A DNA stretch of 64,000 nucleotides from Gammaproteobacteria bacterium (GCA_021773355.1 JAJFKE010000040.1:117686-181685), one strand, 5' to 3'; positions 37,792 to 47,187 are shown, numbered from the stretch's first letter. The notes: generated from the letters alone by a model not told the origin. Numbers and translations are program-made.

Positions 37792-38181
37792 TTAATTAAC
37801 TGGAGTGCTTACCGGCATGCCAATAGTCTTAATGATATGCACCAGAAATTTTGCCGGCTCTGTATCGCTGGCATTCTGTGATACCGCATGAATATTGTCG
37901 GGATTCTCATAGAACATTTCACCGGGAGACAAAGTCACCATTTCCTCACCGGCCACCTGCATATTAATTTTCCCTTCCAACACATACACAAACACATGGC
38001 CGTTGTGCCGGTGTGGCTGTGATTCCTGGCCCGGAGCTAAGTTAATCTCAAGAACCAGTATTTCCGGATTGTCCGGCATCACTGACAAGGGAAAATTCAT
38101 CAATGGACCGTCGGCTGCAAGGCATAAGGTGGAGAGCCCAAGTAAAAGAAAAAATGCGGCTGCTTGTTTGACTGGCTTCAT
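37792..38181 (-). CDS. Exported cupin-domain protein
   Basis: A protein of 129 aa. Signal peptide (about 1-22, ending LCLAA) and one small cupin barrel. The first cupin motif reads PGQESQPHRHNGHVFVYVLEG with metal-type His (HRHNGH) and Glu; the second reads PGEMFYENPDNIHAV with the final His. A metal-dependent binding or dioxygenase-like role in the periplasm is possible. Ribosome site AGAGGATTAAGC. Upstream of, and same strand as, the LytTR regulator gene. Confidence 0.8.
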   Translation of the reverse strand: MKPVKQAAAFFLLLGLSTLCLAADGPLMNFPLSVMPDNPEILVLEINLAPGQESQPHRHNGHVFVYVLEGKINMQVAGEEMVTLSPGEMFYENPDNIHAVSQNASDTEPAKFLVHIIKTIGMPVSTPVN

Positions 38182-38250
38182 GCTTAATCCTCTCTATATG
38201 TCTGTGTAAGGCAGAGCACAGGCCGCAGTTGGAATATGCCCTGTAGCGAC

Positions 38251-39309
38251 TTAAACCTCGGCGAACACTCGAAGCTCGCTACTCCATTCGCTTACCAGCT
38301 CGCTCAGCTGAGCCCTTTCCGGCTCTCCGAGTCTACCCCCATCTCGATGCAAAATATTGCTTGCTCCAAGGATAGCACCGCTTGCAGCTTGAACAAGCTT
38401 TGACGGGGTAATATCTACCGGCGCAGGATTTTCCGTATCCCGAACCATTTGCACCACAATGAAAGCGCTAATGATTTTTGCCAGATCGTCCAGTGTCGCT
38501 AGGTCTAAGTCGGTCCAGGCATGAGGACGGGAATCCAGTGTGCAAAAAGAGCCTATGGTGTGCTCAGCGTCTATGGCCAAAGGAACTCCGACATAGGCAA
38601 CGACTCCAAGATCGTGAACGGCACCGTTATTACATAACACAGGATGTTCTCTTGCATCGTCGACAATCAGTTCTTCCTGTTCGGAAACCACCCACTGACA
38701 AAAAGAATGTGACAGCGGCGTCTGACACTCGCTAGACCAGGGCTCACCAAGGCCAAACTGACTCTTGAAGAACTGTCGGTCTTTATCAACCAGAGACATC
38801 AATGCAGTCGGTGCACCAAGCAACTTCGCTGCCAGTTCAGTTAAAGAATCGAAACACTCTTCGGGCCCACTATCCAATAAACCCGTTTTCTCGAGTGCAC
38901 TCATGCGTTCAGGGCTAGAGATAATCTCTTCTGGCGCCTGTTCCACATGCAAAGGTTTTGCAAGTTGCGCTTCGATTGCAGAAACCACTTGATCAGGGTT
39001 TGCCGATGGTGCAAAACTTTGCTGTGCACCTGCAGCCAACAAGGCCTGCGTTTCCTCTGCAGCAGGATTGCTAACAAGTATGACTGGCACCTTAGCGGTG
39101 TGCACACTGGCCCGCAGCCCTTGCAGTGCGACCATTGCACTGCCGTTCAACTCGCAGTTCAGAATAATTGCATCCGGATGAACCTTCTGTGCAACTGGCA
39201 GCGCATATTCTGAGTCCGTAGCAAAGAACACCTCCCAGCCTTTGGCGCGAATCGTGGCGGCAAGCATCTGAGCAACGGCAAAATCATTCTCCAGCAGCAA
39301 TACCTTCAT
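38251..39309 (-). CDS. Pseudo-receiver plus GAF domain protein
   Basis: A protein of 352 aa. An N-terminal CheY-like domain (about 1-120) is followed by a GAF domain (about 140-295, with LMSLVDKDRQFFKSQFGLGE and TPLSHSFCQWVVSEQEELIV). The receiver looks unable to be phosphorylated: the phospho-acceptor position reads Asn (AIILNCELNG) and the conserved Lys is replaced (SFAPSANP). A C-terminal helical stretch of about 55 residues has no known output domain. It is probably a scaffold or sensor in a signalling complex. AGGGAGACTAG gives the start. Confidence 0.75.
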   Translation of the reverse strand: MKVLLLENDFAVAQMLAATIRAKGWEVFFATDSEYALPVAQKVHPDAIILNCELNGSAMVALQGLRASVHTAKVPVILVSNPAAEETQALLAAGAQQSFAPSANPDQVVSAIEAQLAKPLHVEQAPEEIISSPERMSALEKTGLLDSGPEECFDSLTELAAKLLGAPTALMSLVDKDRQFFKSQFGLGEPWSSECQTPLSHSFCQWVVSEQEELIVDDAREHPVLCNNGAVHDLGVVAYVGVPLAIDAEHTIGSFCTLDSRPHAWTDLDLATLDDLAKIISAFIVVQMVRDTENPAPVDITPSKLVQAASGAILGASNILHRDGGRLGEPERAQLSELVSEWSSELRVFAEV

Positions 39310-39357
39310 CTAGTCTCCCTTCATTACAATATAGCAGAGCAGCCAGGGTTTTCGGAC

Positions 39358-40788
39358 CTAGTTAATAGCTTTCAATACTTCTCTGGTCAGGTCCCATTGA
39401 CTGAAGCCTTGTCTGCCATAGTCCAATCCACGACGTACAATAACCACATTGTGCGATGGCACTACCACTGTGTACTGACCGCGATTGCCATTGGTCGAAT
39501 AGGCATCCGATGGCACATCGGTGCGGCCTTCGGGTACTAACCACCACTGACCACCGTACTGTCCTCCCTTACCCACCGTTGCCGGAGCGGGAGTGCTGGA
39601 AAATTCTATCCAGTCTTCGGATATGAGTCGCTCACCGTCCCAGATACCGCCCTGCAAATACAACATTCCGAAACGTGCCAGGTCGCGCGCATTAGTGTAA
39701 ACCTGACTACTCAAGATAAAATCACCAAACCTGTCGGTGCTCACCAGGGTATTGCGCATGCCGATACGGTCCAATAAGGCCTTGCGTGGAAATTCCGCAT
39801 AGGTCTTCTCGCCACCCAGGGCTTGCTTCATGGCATACACGCCGAGCAAGGTGTCGTAGTTTTCATAGTCCCAATAAGTACCCGGCTCACGAATCAATGC
39901 TCGGCTACGCGCGCCGCTAACAGAACTTGCACCGGCCCAATAAGAAAGACCGGAACCGGTGGCATATTCCATGCCACGGTTATCGATGGTCTCCAATCCG
40001 CTGGACATATTCAGCACATGCCGCAGTGTTATCTGGTTACGAGGATCGGTCTCGGGCGAGCGGTTCTCCGGGTACCAAGCAAAACCCAGTGGCTCATCAA
40101 GGGACATTCTGCCCTGATCCACCAACATCCCGATCAAGGTAGCGGCGATGCTCTTCGCCGTAGACCAGGTGCGAGTGCGGGTAGACATTTCGATGCCCGT
40201 GGCATAGCGTTCCAAAATAATCTCACCGTCATGAACTACCATCAGACTGAGGGTGTCTTGCTCTGGTGTATCTCTGTCAAAAGCCCAGTCCGAGGCTGCC
40301 TGCAAGGCTTGCTTGTCCACATTGCCATGCAGCCCGGTATTCTGAATTAGATCGCCATTGGGCCAGGGAATTTTAGCTGGATCACCTGGGGGCAAAGGCA
40401 TTGTCAGTTCTGGTAGTTTATCGATATCTGCCAGAGTCTGATCCGGAGGTAATACCACACAACCAATTCCCTCACGGAATGCTGCCCGCATAATAGGTAC
40501 TGCGCCAGCGGTGCCAACCTCCACTGCACGTCTCTCCCAATCTACGTTGTAATCACCGCCCTCGGCGGTTCCGATGGGATTACGCAGAAACGCTAATTCT
40601 TGGTCAAATACCTGCTGCAGTGTGCGCTTGCCGGTAAACAAGCCATTGCACATAAACACCGCCTGCTGACCGCGCGCCACCATGGCTCTCTGCGGCGCCC
40701 AGTAATCATAATCATCCTGCTGCTGCGTATAGGCGAGCGATGGTAACAACAGCAATAATGTAGCAAGCAGAATTGAGAAACATTTCAT
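39358..40788 (-). CDS. Exported serine hydrolase, beta-lactamase class C family
   Basis: A protein of 476 aa. Signal peptide (about 1-21, ending LAYTQ). The hydrolase domain covers about 165-470 with the SxxK nucleophile motif Ser209-Thr-Ala-Lys212 in TWSTAKSIAATLIGML, YxN-type segment WDYENYDTLLG, and a late GGQYGGQWW. About 140 residues before it form an unassigned N-terminal region. Members are esterases, D-aminopeptidases or PBP-like enzymes more often than beta-lactamases. Good ribosome site GGAGGGCCTCAT. Confidence 0.8.
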   Translation of the reverse strand: MKCFSILLATLLLLLPSLAYTQQQDDYDYWAPQRAMVARGQQAVFMCNGLFTGKRTLQQVFDQELAFLRNPIGTAEGGDYNVDWERRAVEVGTAGAVPIMRAAFREGIGCVVLPPDQTLADIDKLPELTMPLPPGDPAKIPWPNGDLIQNTGLHGNVDKQALQAASDWAFDRDTPEQDTLSLMVVHDGEIILERYATGIEMSTRTRTWSTAKSIAATLIGMLVDQGRMSLDEPLGFAWYPENRSPETDPRNQITLRHVLNMSSGLETIDNRGMEYATGSGLSYWAGASSVSGARSRALIREPGTYWDYENYDTLLGVYAMKQALGGEKTYAEFPRKALLDRIGMRNTLVSTDRFGDFILSSQVYTNARDLARFGMLYLQGGIWDGERLISEDWIEFSSTPAPATVGKGGQYGGQWWLVPEGRTDVPSDAYSTNGNRGQYTVVVPSHNVVIVRRGLDYGRQGFSQWDLTREVLKAIN

Positions 40789-41107
40789 ATGAGGCCCTCC
40801 AGTTGGATAGCTATAGAATAGGAGCTATTCAAGCCCAAGTCCAAGTGAAAAAGCACTAGAATGGCGCCTAAAAACCACCAATTCCGTTCCTCCTGCGGAA
40901 AGTGTAGTCTAGCGCCTGCGACTCATTTGGAACAATTAGACTATCATGACAACAGCGAATCTGGATAAGCGATCGACCACCATTGTCTCGGCGTTTGGCC
41001 TCTACGTTTATGGTCGCTGGACCTATCGCCTAACCACTGCGTAAGCCGTTAAAGAACTGGACGCTTATTCCTGACCCCGACCAGGTTTTCCTCTATGATC
41101 TCTATCC
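40789..41107. other. 319-bp intergenic region, no clear gene
   Basis: Divergent promoter region between the serine hydrolase and the CoA transferase. The only candidate is a 32-codon frame at 40946-41044 (plus) with an upstream GGAA and a short hydrophobic core; I would not call it a gene on this evidence. No repeats or operators recognised. Confidence 0.4.
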
Positions 41108-42331
41108 ATGATCGAGTCTGACAAAAAACCCCTGCTTCACGATATACACGTTATCGAAATTGCTTCCATGGTTCTCGCGCCATCAGCCTGTGTGATTATG
41201 GCTGACTTCGGTGCCGAGGTAATAAAAGTAGAACCGCCTGTGACCGGCGATCTAAATCGCAACTGGCACAAGATTCCCGGCCTGCCAGTTTCCGATATGG
41301 CCTATCCGTTTCAAGTCGATAACCGCAACAAGAAAAGTGTGGTGCTGGATCTCAAATCCGATACCGGCTATGAAGCCTTCTGTAGATTAGTAGCCGAAGC
41401 CGATGTGGTAGTTAGCAACTACCGCCCCGATGCATTGAGTCGCTTGAAGCTGGACTACGAGACTCTACGCAAGATCAATCCAAAAATAATCTATGCGCTG
41501 GCGAGCGGATTCGGTGAGCACGGCGAAGAAGCCAACAAACCCGGTTACGACACTGTCTGCTATTGGTCACGCTCGGGCATCGAAACCCAGGTGTTTCCCT
41601 ATGAAGGATACCTGTCTGCGTTTCCTTACGGGGCGGGCGATCATCCCAGCGGCATGGCCTTGTATGCCTCCATCATGACGGCCTTATACCAACGTCAGCA
41701 GAACGGCGAGGGTTGCAAAGTATCGACCTCACTCCTGGCTAACGGCGCCTGGTCTAATGCGGTGATGCTACAGGCACAACTGTCCGGCGCAAAGTTTAGG
41801 CCGAAGCGCCCGCGCGACAATGCCTATAATTTTATTTCACTGCATTACCCCACCAAAGACAATCGCCTGTTGAAATTGAGCTTGGTCAATACAGCAAGAG
41901 ACTGGCCGTCTTTTTGTGAGGCGATTGGGCGCAGAGATTTTCTGGATGACGATCGCTTTTCCACACATCAGGCGCGTCTTGAAAATATGCCCATCTTAAT
42001 AAGCGAGTTAAGCGCAACATTTGTGACCCGTGAAATTGCACATTGGATGAATGTTCTCGACGAGTATGATGTGCCCCATACCATTGTTGCCAACTACGAA
42101 GAAGCGGCCAACGACAAACAGAAACAAGCCAATAATATTATCGTGCCACTGGATCATCCTGAGTACGGACAGATGAGAACGGTGAACAGCCCGTTCGAAG
42201 TCAGTAGCGCCGACAAAATTAAACCGGGCGCGGCGCCTGCCCTGGGCGAGCATACACGGGAAGTACTGGCTAAGCTTGGTTACAACAAGGCAGAGATTGA
42301 TGCGATGAATAAAGAAAATTCGGCGCAGTGA
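41108..42331 (+). CDS. Class III CoA-transferase (CaiB/BaiF family)
   Basis: A protein of 407 aa with the family N-terminus (IHVIEIASMVLAPSACVIMADFGAEVIKVEPP), DLKSDTGYEAFCRLVAEADVVVSNYRP, and catalytic-region GAGDHPSGM with Asp178 corresponding to the nucleophile that forms the aspartyl-CoA thioester. Transfers CoA between carboxylic acids; the donor and acceptor are unknown. Cytoplasmic. No companion acyl-CoA dehydrogenase or hydratase is adjacent, so the pathway cannot be inferred. It precedes a LytTR regulator by 81 bp. Confidence 0.85.
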   Translation: MIESDKKPLLHDIHVIEIASMVLAPSACVIMADFGAEVIKVEPPVTGDLNRNWHKIPGLPVSDMAYPFQVDNRNKKSVVLDLKSDTGYEAFCRLVAEADVVVSNYRPDALSRLKLDYETLRKINPKIIYALASGFGEHGEEANKPGYDTVCYWSRSGIETQVFPYEGYLSAFPYGAGDHPSGMALYASIMTALYQRQQNGEGCKVSTSLLANGAWSNAVMLQAQLSGAKFRPKRPRDNAYNFISLHYPTKDNRLLKLSLVNTARDWPSFCEAIGRRDFLDDDRFSTHQARLENMPILISELSATFVTREIAHWMNVLDEYDVPHTIVANYEEAANDKQKQANNIIVPLDHPEYGQMRTVNSPFEVSSADKIKPGAAPALGEHTREVLAKLGYNKAEIDAMNKENSAQ

Positions 42332-42412
42332 TCATGATTTGGCCCCGCCTTCCTCCCCTTTCATCCTGTATACTCTTTGAATTGTTAGCTGATTATTTAT
42401 ACTCAATGTGCG

Positions 42413-43282
42413 ATGTCTGTATCTAATCTGAGATTTGACTCATCCGCTTTCTTTCAGCGCCATGGTCCCACACTGGCTTTGTGTATAGGTCTGTGGCTTA
42501 CGTTCGCGTTCTTCGAGACGCTAAAGACACTGTATTTTGCCTACAATAAGGCGCTTGTCGCCCAGTATGCTGTGCATTCACTCTACATTTTTCTTCCCTG
42601 GTGTGTGTTCAGCCTCCTCTGTGGATTACTGACCGAACGTACTATTGCCTATTCCCTTAGCAGTCCACGCTTCCTGTTTCCACACCTGCTTACGGCAAGT
42701 GCATTTGGCTTATTGCATCTGATGGTGCTTACCAGCTCATACTGGGTGTTTCTGCCCTGGATCATGGAAGAAAAAAGTTTCGGTGACGAATTACTGCGTC
42801 GCTCGGTAAGCTATTTCCATCTCGAGATAATAGCCTACTTCGTCATGGTGGCGATCTGGCGGACGCAGTTTAAGGCGGCAGCAGAAAGTGAACAAACATG
42901 CTTCGATTCACTTCGTGGCTCTGCTATTAGTGGCGCCCTGGATTTGATTACCCGCGGCGGAATCACTCGTGTATTAGCTGGCGACATCGAATGGCTCATT
43001 GGCGATGGCAACTACATCGTTGTCCATACCGCCGAACAAGAACTGCGTGTGCGTTCTACATTTAAAGCTATACTCGATCAACTGGATACGGAGAATTTCA
43101 TGCGCACACACCGCAGCGTCGTCGTCAATCTTGCAAAAATTCAACGCGTGGAGAAACAACGCCTGGTTCTGGAATCTGGCACACGTGTACCGGTGAGCCG
43201 TCGCCGCTACCACGAGCTTGTCAACAGACTAGGGACCTGTCTGATTAACTCCAAACCAAATGCCCCGAAGGGCGCGGCCTGA
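42413..43282 (+). CDS. Membrane LytTR-family transcription regulator B
   Basis: A protein of 289 aa. Four TM helices (about 19-42, 54-74, 87-112, 137-153) followed by a LytTR DNA-binding domain (about 185-280) with AGDIEWLIGDGNYIVVH, FMRTHRSVVVNLAKI and VPVSRRRYHELV. Same plan as the regulator at 36856 but clearly diverged. The membrane portion should sense an unknown signal. Its regulon could include the CoA transferase upstream or the cytochrome gene downstream; no direct-repeat LytTR site was identified. Confidence 0.85.
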   Translation: MSVSNLRFDSSAFFQRHGPTLALCIGLWLTFAFFETLKTLYFAYNKALVAQYAVHSLYIFLPWCVFSLLCGLLTERTIAYSLSSPRFLFPHLLTASAFGLLHLMVLTSSYWVFLPWIMEEKSFGDELLRRSVSYFHLEIIAYFVMVAIWRTQFKAAAESEQTCFDSLRGSAISGALDLITRGGITRVLAGDIEWLIGDGNYIVVHTAEQELRVRSTFKAILDQLDTENFMRTHRSVVVNLAKIQRVEKQRLVLESGTRVPVSRRRYHELVNRLGTCLINSKPNAPKGAA

Positions 43283-43399
43283 AGCGCCCTAGATCATCTC
43301 TGAACCACTAGTACCATTTCCTTACCATTCATCCCTGCACTGTTGGCAGCGTAATTTCACTAATTTACCTTGAGCGAAAACTCATCGGTGGAATTCCTT

Positions 43400-44398
43400 A
43401 TGACTCTTCGATTTCCCTCCAATTTATTGCAGACATTCCTGGCGTTAATTTTTCTCGTGATTTCCCACAGCTCCATTGCACAAGCTAATGAGGCAACTAA
43501 TCTTCAAGTATTGCCCGTAGATATTCCCGACCGGGCACTGAGAGCATTAATGATTGAAAATCTTAGCGGACTGGGACTACCCCGTCTCCAAGGAGAAGGC
43601 TGCCTGTTCTGTCATGAGGGTGACATGGACCTGCCAAGGTCTGAGTGGGACTTTGCCGCAGACTCTAAGCTCAACAAGCGAAAGGCAAGAGAGATGATGG
43701 CGATGGTGCAGGATATCAATACCCGGCTTGCTGGTTTGGAACAGCGGGTGGCACCAAACTTACGGGTGACTTGTGCCACCTGTCATGCTGGTCGTACGGA
43801 CCCGCGCCCGCTGCAACAGGTCTTGCTTGGCACCCATGCCGACGATGGCATAGGGGCGACGATAGAACACTATCGCAATTTACGACAACGTTACTATGGA
43901 GGCGATGCCTATGATTTTAGAATTAATTCCCTGATTTCCGTAGCGACATCACTGGCGATAGGAGGTGCATTGGAAGACGCTATTGCGATTTCTCAACTCA
44001 ATGAAGAAATATTTGAGCCGTCGACGACTGCTCAATCCTTTACCCTTACCCTGCAAATCGAACAGGCAATACAGTCCGATGGACTAAATGCAGGCTTGGC
44101 CTATTTCGACGCGCGCTACGATTCGGCTGAACCCAATACAATAAGCTGGAATGTACTCGACGGCTTGGGCTGGCAATACTTTCGCACCAACAGACAGGAT
44201 GCTGCGCTACAAATATTTCGAAAAAACCAGGCACAATTTCCCAATGATTATATTCCCAACGAAAGCCTGGGTGATGCCTTGTGGAATTCAGGCAATCGTG
44301 AACAAGGATTAGCGATGTTTGAAGCCTGGCTCGCTTCACACCCAGATCACACCACGGCAAGTCGACGCTTGGCCGGGCTACTTAGCGAAAATCAATAA
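43400..44398 (+). CDS. Exported di-heme c-type cytochrome with TPR-like C-terminus
   Basis: A protein of 332 aa. Signal peptide (about 1-26, ending SSIAQA), then two c-type heme sites, CLFCH and CATCH, about 75 residues apart, with a Met-rich helical stretch between them (REMMAMVQDIN). This resembles the photosynthetic-reaction-centre cytochrome c subunit-like family. The C-terminal half (about 180-332) is helical with tetratricopeptide character (LGDALWNSGNREQGLAMFEAW). The start is ATG 43400 after GGTGGA; a TTG at 43370 is less likely. Probably an electron carrier or sensor. Confidence 0.75.
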   Translation: MTLRFPSNLLQTFLALIFLVISHSSIAQANEATNLQVLPVDIPDRALRALMIENLSGLGLPRLQGEGCLFCHEGDMDLPRSEWDFAADSKLNKRKAREMMAMVQDINTRLAGLEQRVAPNLRVTCATCHAGRTDPRPLQQVLLGTHADDGIGATIEHYRNLRQRYYGGDAYDFRINSLISVATSLAIGGALEDAIAISQLNEEIFEPSTTAQSFTLTLQIEQAIQSDGLNAGLAYFDARYDSAEPNTISWNVLDGLGWQYFRTNRQDAALQIFRKNQAQFPNDYIPNESLGDALWNSGNREQGLAMFEAWLASHPDHTTASRRLAGLLSENQ

Positions 44399-44461
44399 AA
44401 ATACTGAAGTAAAATTTAGACCGACAAAGGGAAAAATTCTCTTGTTGCTGCCCTTTGATAA

Positions 44462-45298
44462 TCAAGCATCAAAATCGCTGGCATCGTGTCGTTCAGGCAT
44501 TTGTTTTTCTTCCGGCCCCCAAACACGATTCACTCTTCTACCACGCTGAACTGCGGGACGTTCTTCAATTTCCGTCGCCCAACGGATAACGTTCTTGTAA
44601 GAAGCCACATCGAGAAATTCTGCCGCATCATAAATGTCATGTAATACCGCCGCACCGTACCAGGGGTAATTAGCTATGTCGGCTATATTGTATTCGTCAC
44701 CGCAGAGAAAACGTCTGTTCTCCAGATTCTGATCCAACACATCCAGCTGTCGCTTAACTTCCATTGCATATCGATTGATCGGGTACTCCCACTTCTCCGG
44801 CGCATAGGCATAGAAGTGACCAAAACCTCCTCCCAAAAAAGGGCCAGCACCCATTTGCCACATCAACCAGGACAGGCATTCCGCTCTGGCTGAAAGTTCT
44901 TGTGGATAGAATTCTCCGAACTTTTCCGCAAGATAAATGAGAATAGCGCCAGATTCGAAAACCCGTGTTGCAGGATTTGTGCTGTGATCCAAAAGTGCGG
45001 GAATTTTTGAATTCGGATTTATCGCCACGAAGTCACTGCCAAATTGTTCACCCTTTCCTATGCGGATTAAGTGAGCGTCGTATTCCGCACCCTCGTGACG
45101 CAAGGCCAGCAACTCCTCCAACATGATGGTTACCTTTACCCCGTTTGGTGTGGCCAGGGAATAAAGCTGCAGGGGGTGCTTCCCCACCGGCAAGGCAATC
45201 TGTTCGGCCGTGCCCGCTGTGGGTTTATTGATACTGGCAAAATTACCGCCATTCTCACTGTCCCATTTCCAAACCTTTGGGGGTATGTACTCCGACAT
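44462..45298 (-). CDS. yghU: YghU-type glutathione transferase / disulfide-bond oxidoreductase
   Basis: A protein of 278 aa very close in pattern to E. coli YghU along its whole length: PPKVWKWDSENGGNFASINKP, LPVGKHPLQLYSLATPNGVKVTIMLEELLAL, NPNSKIPALLDHSTNPATRVFESGAIL, FLGGGFGHFYAYAPEKWEY, and a C-terminal ERPAVQRGRRVNR then ERHDASDF. This Nu-class GST binds two glutathiones and reduces disulfides and organic hydroperoxides. Cytoplasmic. Convergent with the cytochrome gene. Confidence 0.9.
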   Translation of the reverse strand: MSEYIPPKVWKWDSENGGNFASINKPTAGTAEQIALPVGKHPLQLYSLATPNGVKVTIMLEELLALRHEGAEYDAHLIRIGKGEQFGSDFVAINPNSKIPALLDHSTNPATRVFESGAILIYLAEKFGEFYPQELSARAECLSWLMWQMGAGPFLGGGFGHFYAYAPEKWEYPINRYAMEVKRQLDVLDQNLENRRFLCGDEYNIADIANYPWYGAAVLHDIYDAAEFLDVASYKNVIRWATEIEERPAVQRGRRVNRVWGPEEKQMPERHDASDFDA

Positions 45299-45391
45299 CT
45301 TACTGCTTCCCTAGAAAATAAAATATGAGAGGGCTGACTATATCAGCTAATTCATTGACGGCTTAAAGAAAGTTGAAAAAATTACGAGTGG

Positions 45392-45446
45392 GCAGGTTTA
45401 TTTAGCTACCCAAAACACTTGCAGCAGGACAACTAAATAAACCTGC
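45392..45446. repeat. REPIN-like palindrome, GCAGGTTTATTTAG family, copy 1
   Basis: Perfect 14-bp inverted repeat GCAGGTTTATTTAG (45392-45405) and CTAAATAAACCTGC (45433-45446) around 27 nt. It belongs to the same family as the repeats at 46025 and 53811. It lies between the YghU gene and the 45472 gene. Confidence 0.7.
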
Positions 45447-45471
45447 TGCTCCTTTCCTTGTCTCTCTTTCT

Positions 45472-45999
45472 TTATTCCTGTACCTGCTTATCATCAGAAC
45501 TGTTTTTAAACAGCCTCTCGAACGCTAGTGTAAGAAAGTTTGACGTACATAGCGCAAGCCCTCCTAATGCACCCAACAGGTAGATTCCCTGATCAATATT
45601 GGGAAATATTCCAAAGGCCACAAGAGAAAAAGCAATCTGGATGAATATGGCCAGAGCCCACGACAGGTAGAAATTAAGGTCTTTTACTTGGCTGCGCTGC
45701 GACTTGGACATGTTTTTTACGTACATGAATGAGTCTATGCCAATCGCCATAAAAGCTATCAATGCTATAAAAGCTGCCACTCTGAAAATGAGGTCTTGTG
45801 AAAAAAACTCCGCCAACGCCAAGGGAAGCATTCCAACGAACATTACCCAAAAGCAAGTACACAGAATCGTACGAATGCGAAGTTTTTGTGCAATAGAAAA
45901 CTCGCCCAGCCCCCTTGAAAAGGCGAAGAAGATAGCAACAAAAGCGGCGAAGGCAACACCCAGTTGACTGATCGCACTAAGGGTTTCTTGAGCTGGCAT
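45472..45999 (-). CDS. Small integral membrane protein, four TM
   Basis: A protein of 175 aa with four predicted TM helices (about 8-25, 41-65, 70-92, 110-160 as the last one or two). Charged ends, no Cys cluster, no known domain. GGAGAG precedes the ATG. Flanked on both sides by copies of the same palindromic repeat. I do not recognise a family. Confidence 0.55.
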   Translation of the reverse strand: MPAQETLSAISQLGVAFAAFVAIFFAFSRGLGEFSIAQKLRIRTILCTCFWVMFVGMLPLALAEFFSQDLIFRVAAFIALIAFMAIGIDSFMYVKNMSKSQRSQVKDLNFYLSWALAIFIQIAFSLVAFGIFPNIDQGIYLLGALGGLALCTSNFLTLAFERLFKNSSDDKQVQE

Positions 46000-46024
46000 A
46001 ATGCTCTCCTGGGACTTAAAAGGG

Positions 46025-46094
46025 GGCAGGTTTATTTAGTTACTCACAGCAAGTGAAGCCGGACAATAACGCCGGCCACCAAATAAACCTGTCC
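46025..46094. repeat. REPIN-like palindrome, copy 2
   Basis: Arms GGCAGGTTTATTT (46025-46037) and AAATAAACCTGTCC (46081-46094), matching 12 of 13, with an inner GCCGG/CCGGC hairpin (46058-46062, 46072-46076). Same family as 45392 and 53811. Confidence 0.7.
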
Positions 46095-46101
46095 TGTTTT
46101 T

Positions 46102-47094
46102 CTACATTGCAATGGCAGTAGGATGTATCCCCTCGCCCAATACGAAGCTCGATCCTACGGCACCAACTACGGCTGTGCGCCGATTCAGATTAAGCCCCGC
46201 GCGCAACCTCATCAACGGTTCGATTCCTGTGCAATGCCCTGCCATTAGATTTTCGACGCCGATCTCAAGCAAACGGGCGACAGTCCAATCCAGAGTCTCG
46301 TCATCGGCCGCGAATAAGTGAAGACCCCCCATCAACGCGTGCACGGATTCGTTCTGAATAGTCTGTTGAATATGGTCCAACGCATTGACTACGCCCGAAT
46401 GACCGCAGCCCAAAAGTACTATAGGTCCCTGTTCTGTTCTAACCACCAATGCCTGGCTCTCGGGCACGAAGTCTTCCACCCATTCTCCCTCCAGAGCCAT
46501 GCTTATTGTAGAAGGATAATTTTTCTCAGGATGACGTCGTTCTACCGGGCCAGATACCCATACAGCTGGAAAAATTTCCGTAGCCTGGGCGTGTACTAAA
46601 ATTTCAACACCTTGCGCCTCAATGGTCTCACGCAAAGCAATCATCTGATTACCTTCGGCATCACTATCCCCAGCTGCCCGACGCCTGGATGAGAAAAAGC
46701 CTTCTGCGACATGAATACGCTGAATAGTGTCCGGGTTTTTCTGACACAGGTTTTCTATCAGCGGCAATAGACCGGTAGTGTGATCGAAGTGAAAATGACT
46801 GAACACCACATCGCTCACGCAGGACAGATCCACATTCAACACGGCAGCATTCCTGATTACCGTATCCGGGTAGCGACCGGCGTCGAATAGAATACAGTGC
46901 CCATCCACTTCCACCAGTGCAGATAAGCCCCATTCACCTACTGCCGCACCATTGGCGAGGTTAGATGACAACACGGTAACTTTTACGTCTTTGGCCACAG
47001 TGCTTTGAGCTGAGGTGGTGGTTGTAGACAGTGAGGCACCGATGAGGCAAAGCAGAACAACAAGATGATTCAGTCTAGCAATAGCTGTTTTCAT
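46102..47094 (-). CDS. Exported MBL-fold metallohydrolase
   Basis: A protein of 330 aa from ATG 47094. Signal peptide (about 1-29), then a metallo-beta-lactamase fold with the zinc motif HFHFDHTTG, an early CILFDAGRYPDTVIRNA, LLGCGHSGVVNAL and GHCTGIEP. This matches the subgroup resembling archaeal dihydropterin-aminobenzene-phosphate synthases; the enzyme is exported here. Substrate unknown. A longer frame to 47166 would run into repeat DNA (47120-47187), so it is not used. GGGGA precedes the start. Confidence 0.8.
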   Translation of the reverse strand: MKTAIARLNHLVVLLCLIGASLSTTTTSAQSTVAKDVKVTVLSSNLANGAAVGEWGLSALVEVDGHCILFDAGRYPDTVIRNAAVLNVDLSCVSDVVFSHFHFDHTTGLLPLIENLCQKNPDTIQRIHVAEGFFSSRRRAAGDSDAEGNQMIALRETIEAQGVEILVHAQATEIFPAVWVSGPVERRHPEKNYPSTISMALEGEWVEDFVPESQALVVRTEQGPIVLLGCGHSGVVNALDHIQQTIQNESVHALMGGLHLFAADDETLDWTVARLLEIGVENLMAGHCTGIEPLMRLRAGLNLNRRTAVVGAVGSSFVLGEGIHPTAIAM

Positions 47095-47119
47095 TTGGCG
47101 TTTCCCCGAGAAGAAGTTA

Positions 47120-47187
47120 GGGTCAGAGTGAATAGTCAGTAGTTTAGTCGGTTTTCCTGTTCGCAATCAAAGTTCATTCAAGGACCT
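47120..47187. repeat. Dispersed repeat (GGGTCAGAGT type), copy 1
   Basis: About 68 bp resembling 52008-52073 in the same orientation: both begin GGG(C)TCAGAGTRAATAGTCAGTA and end CAAAGTTCRTTC...GGNCCT. Located just upstream of the MBL gene. It shares GGGTCAGAGT with the palindrome at 50457. Confidence 0.6.

Noticed and set aside
40946..41044. 32-codon open frame with weak upstream GGAA
   Set aside because: Too short and no conservation visible; kept only as a remark in the gap entry.
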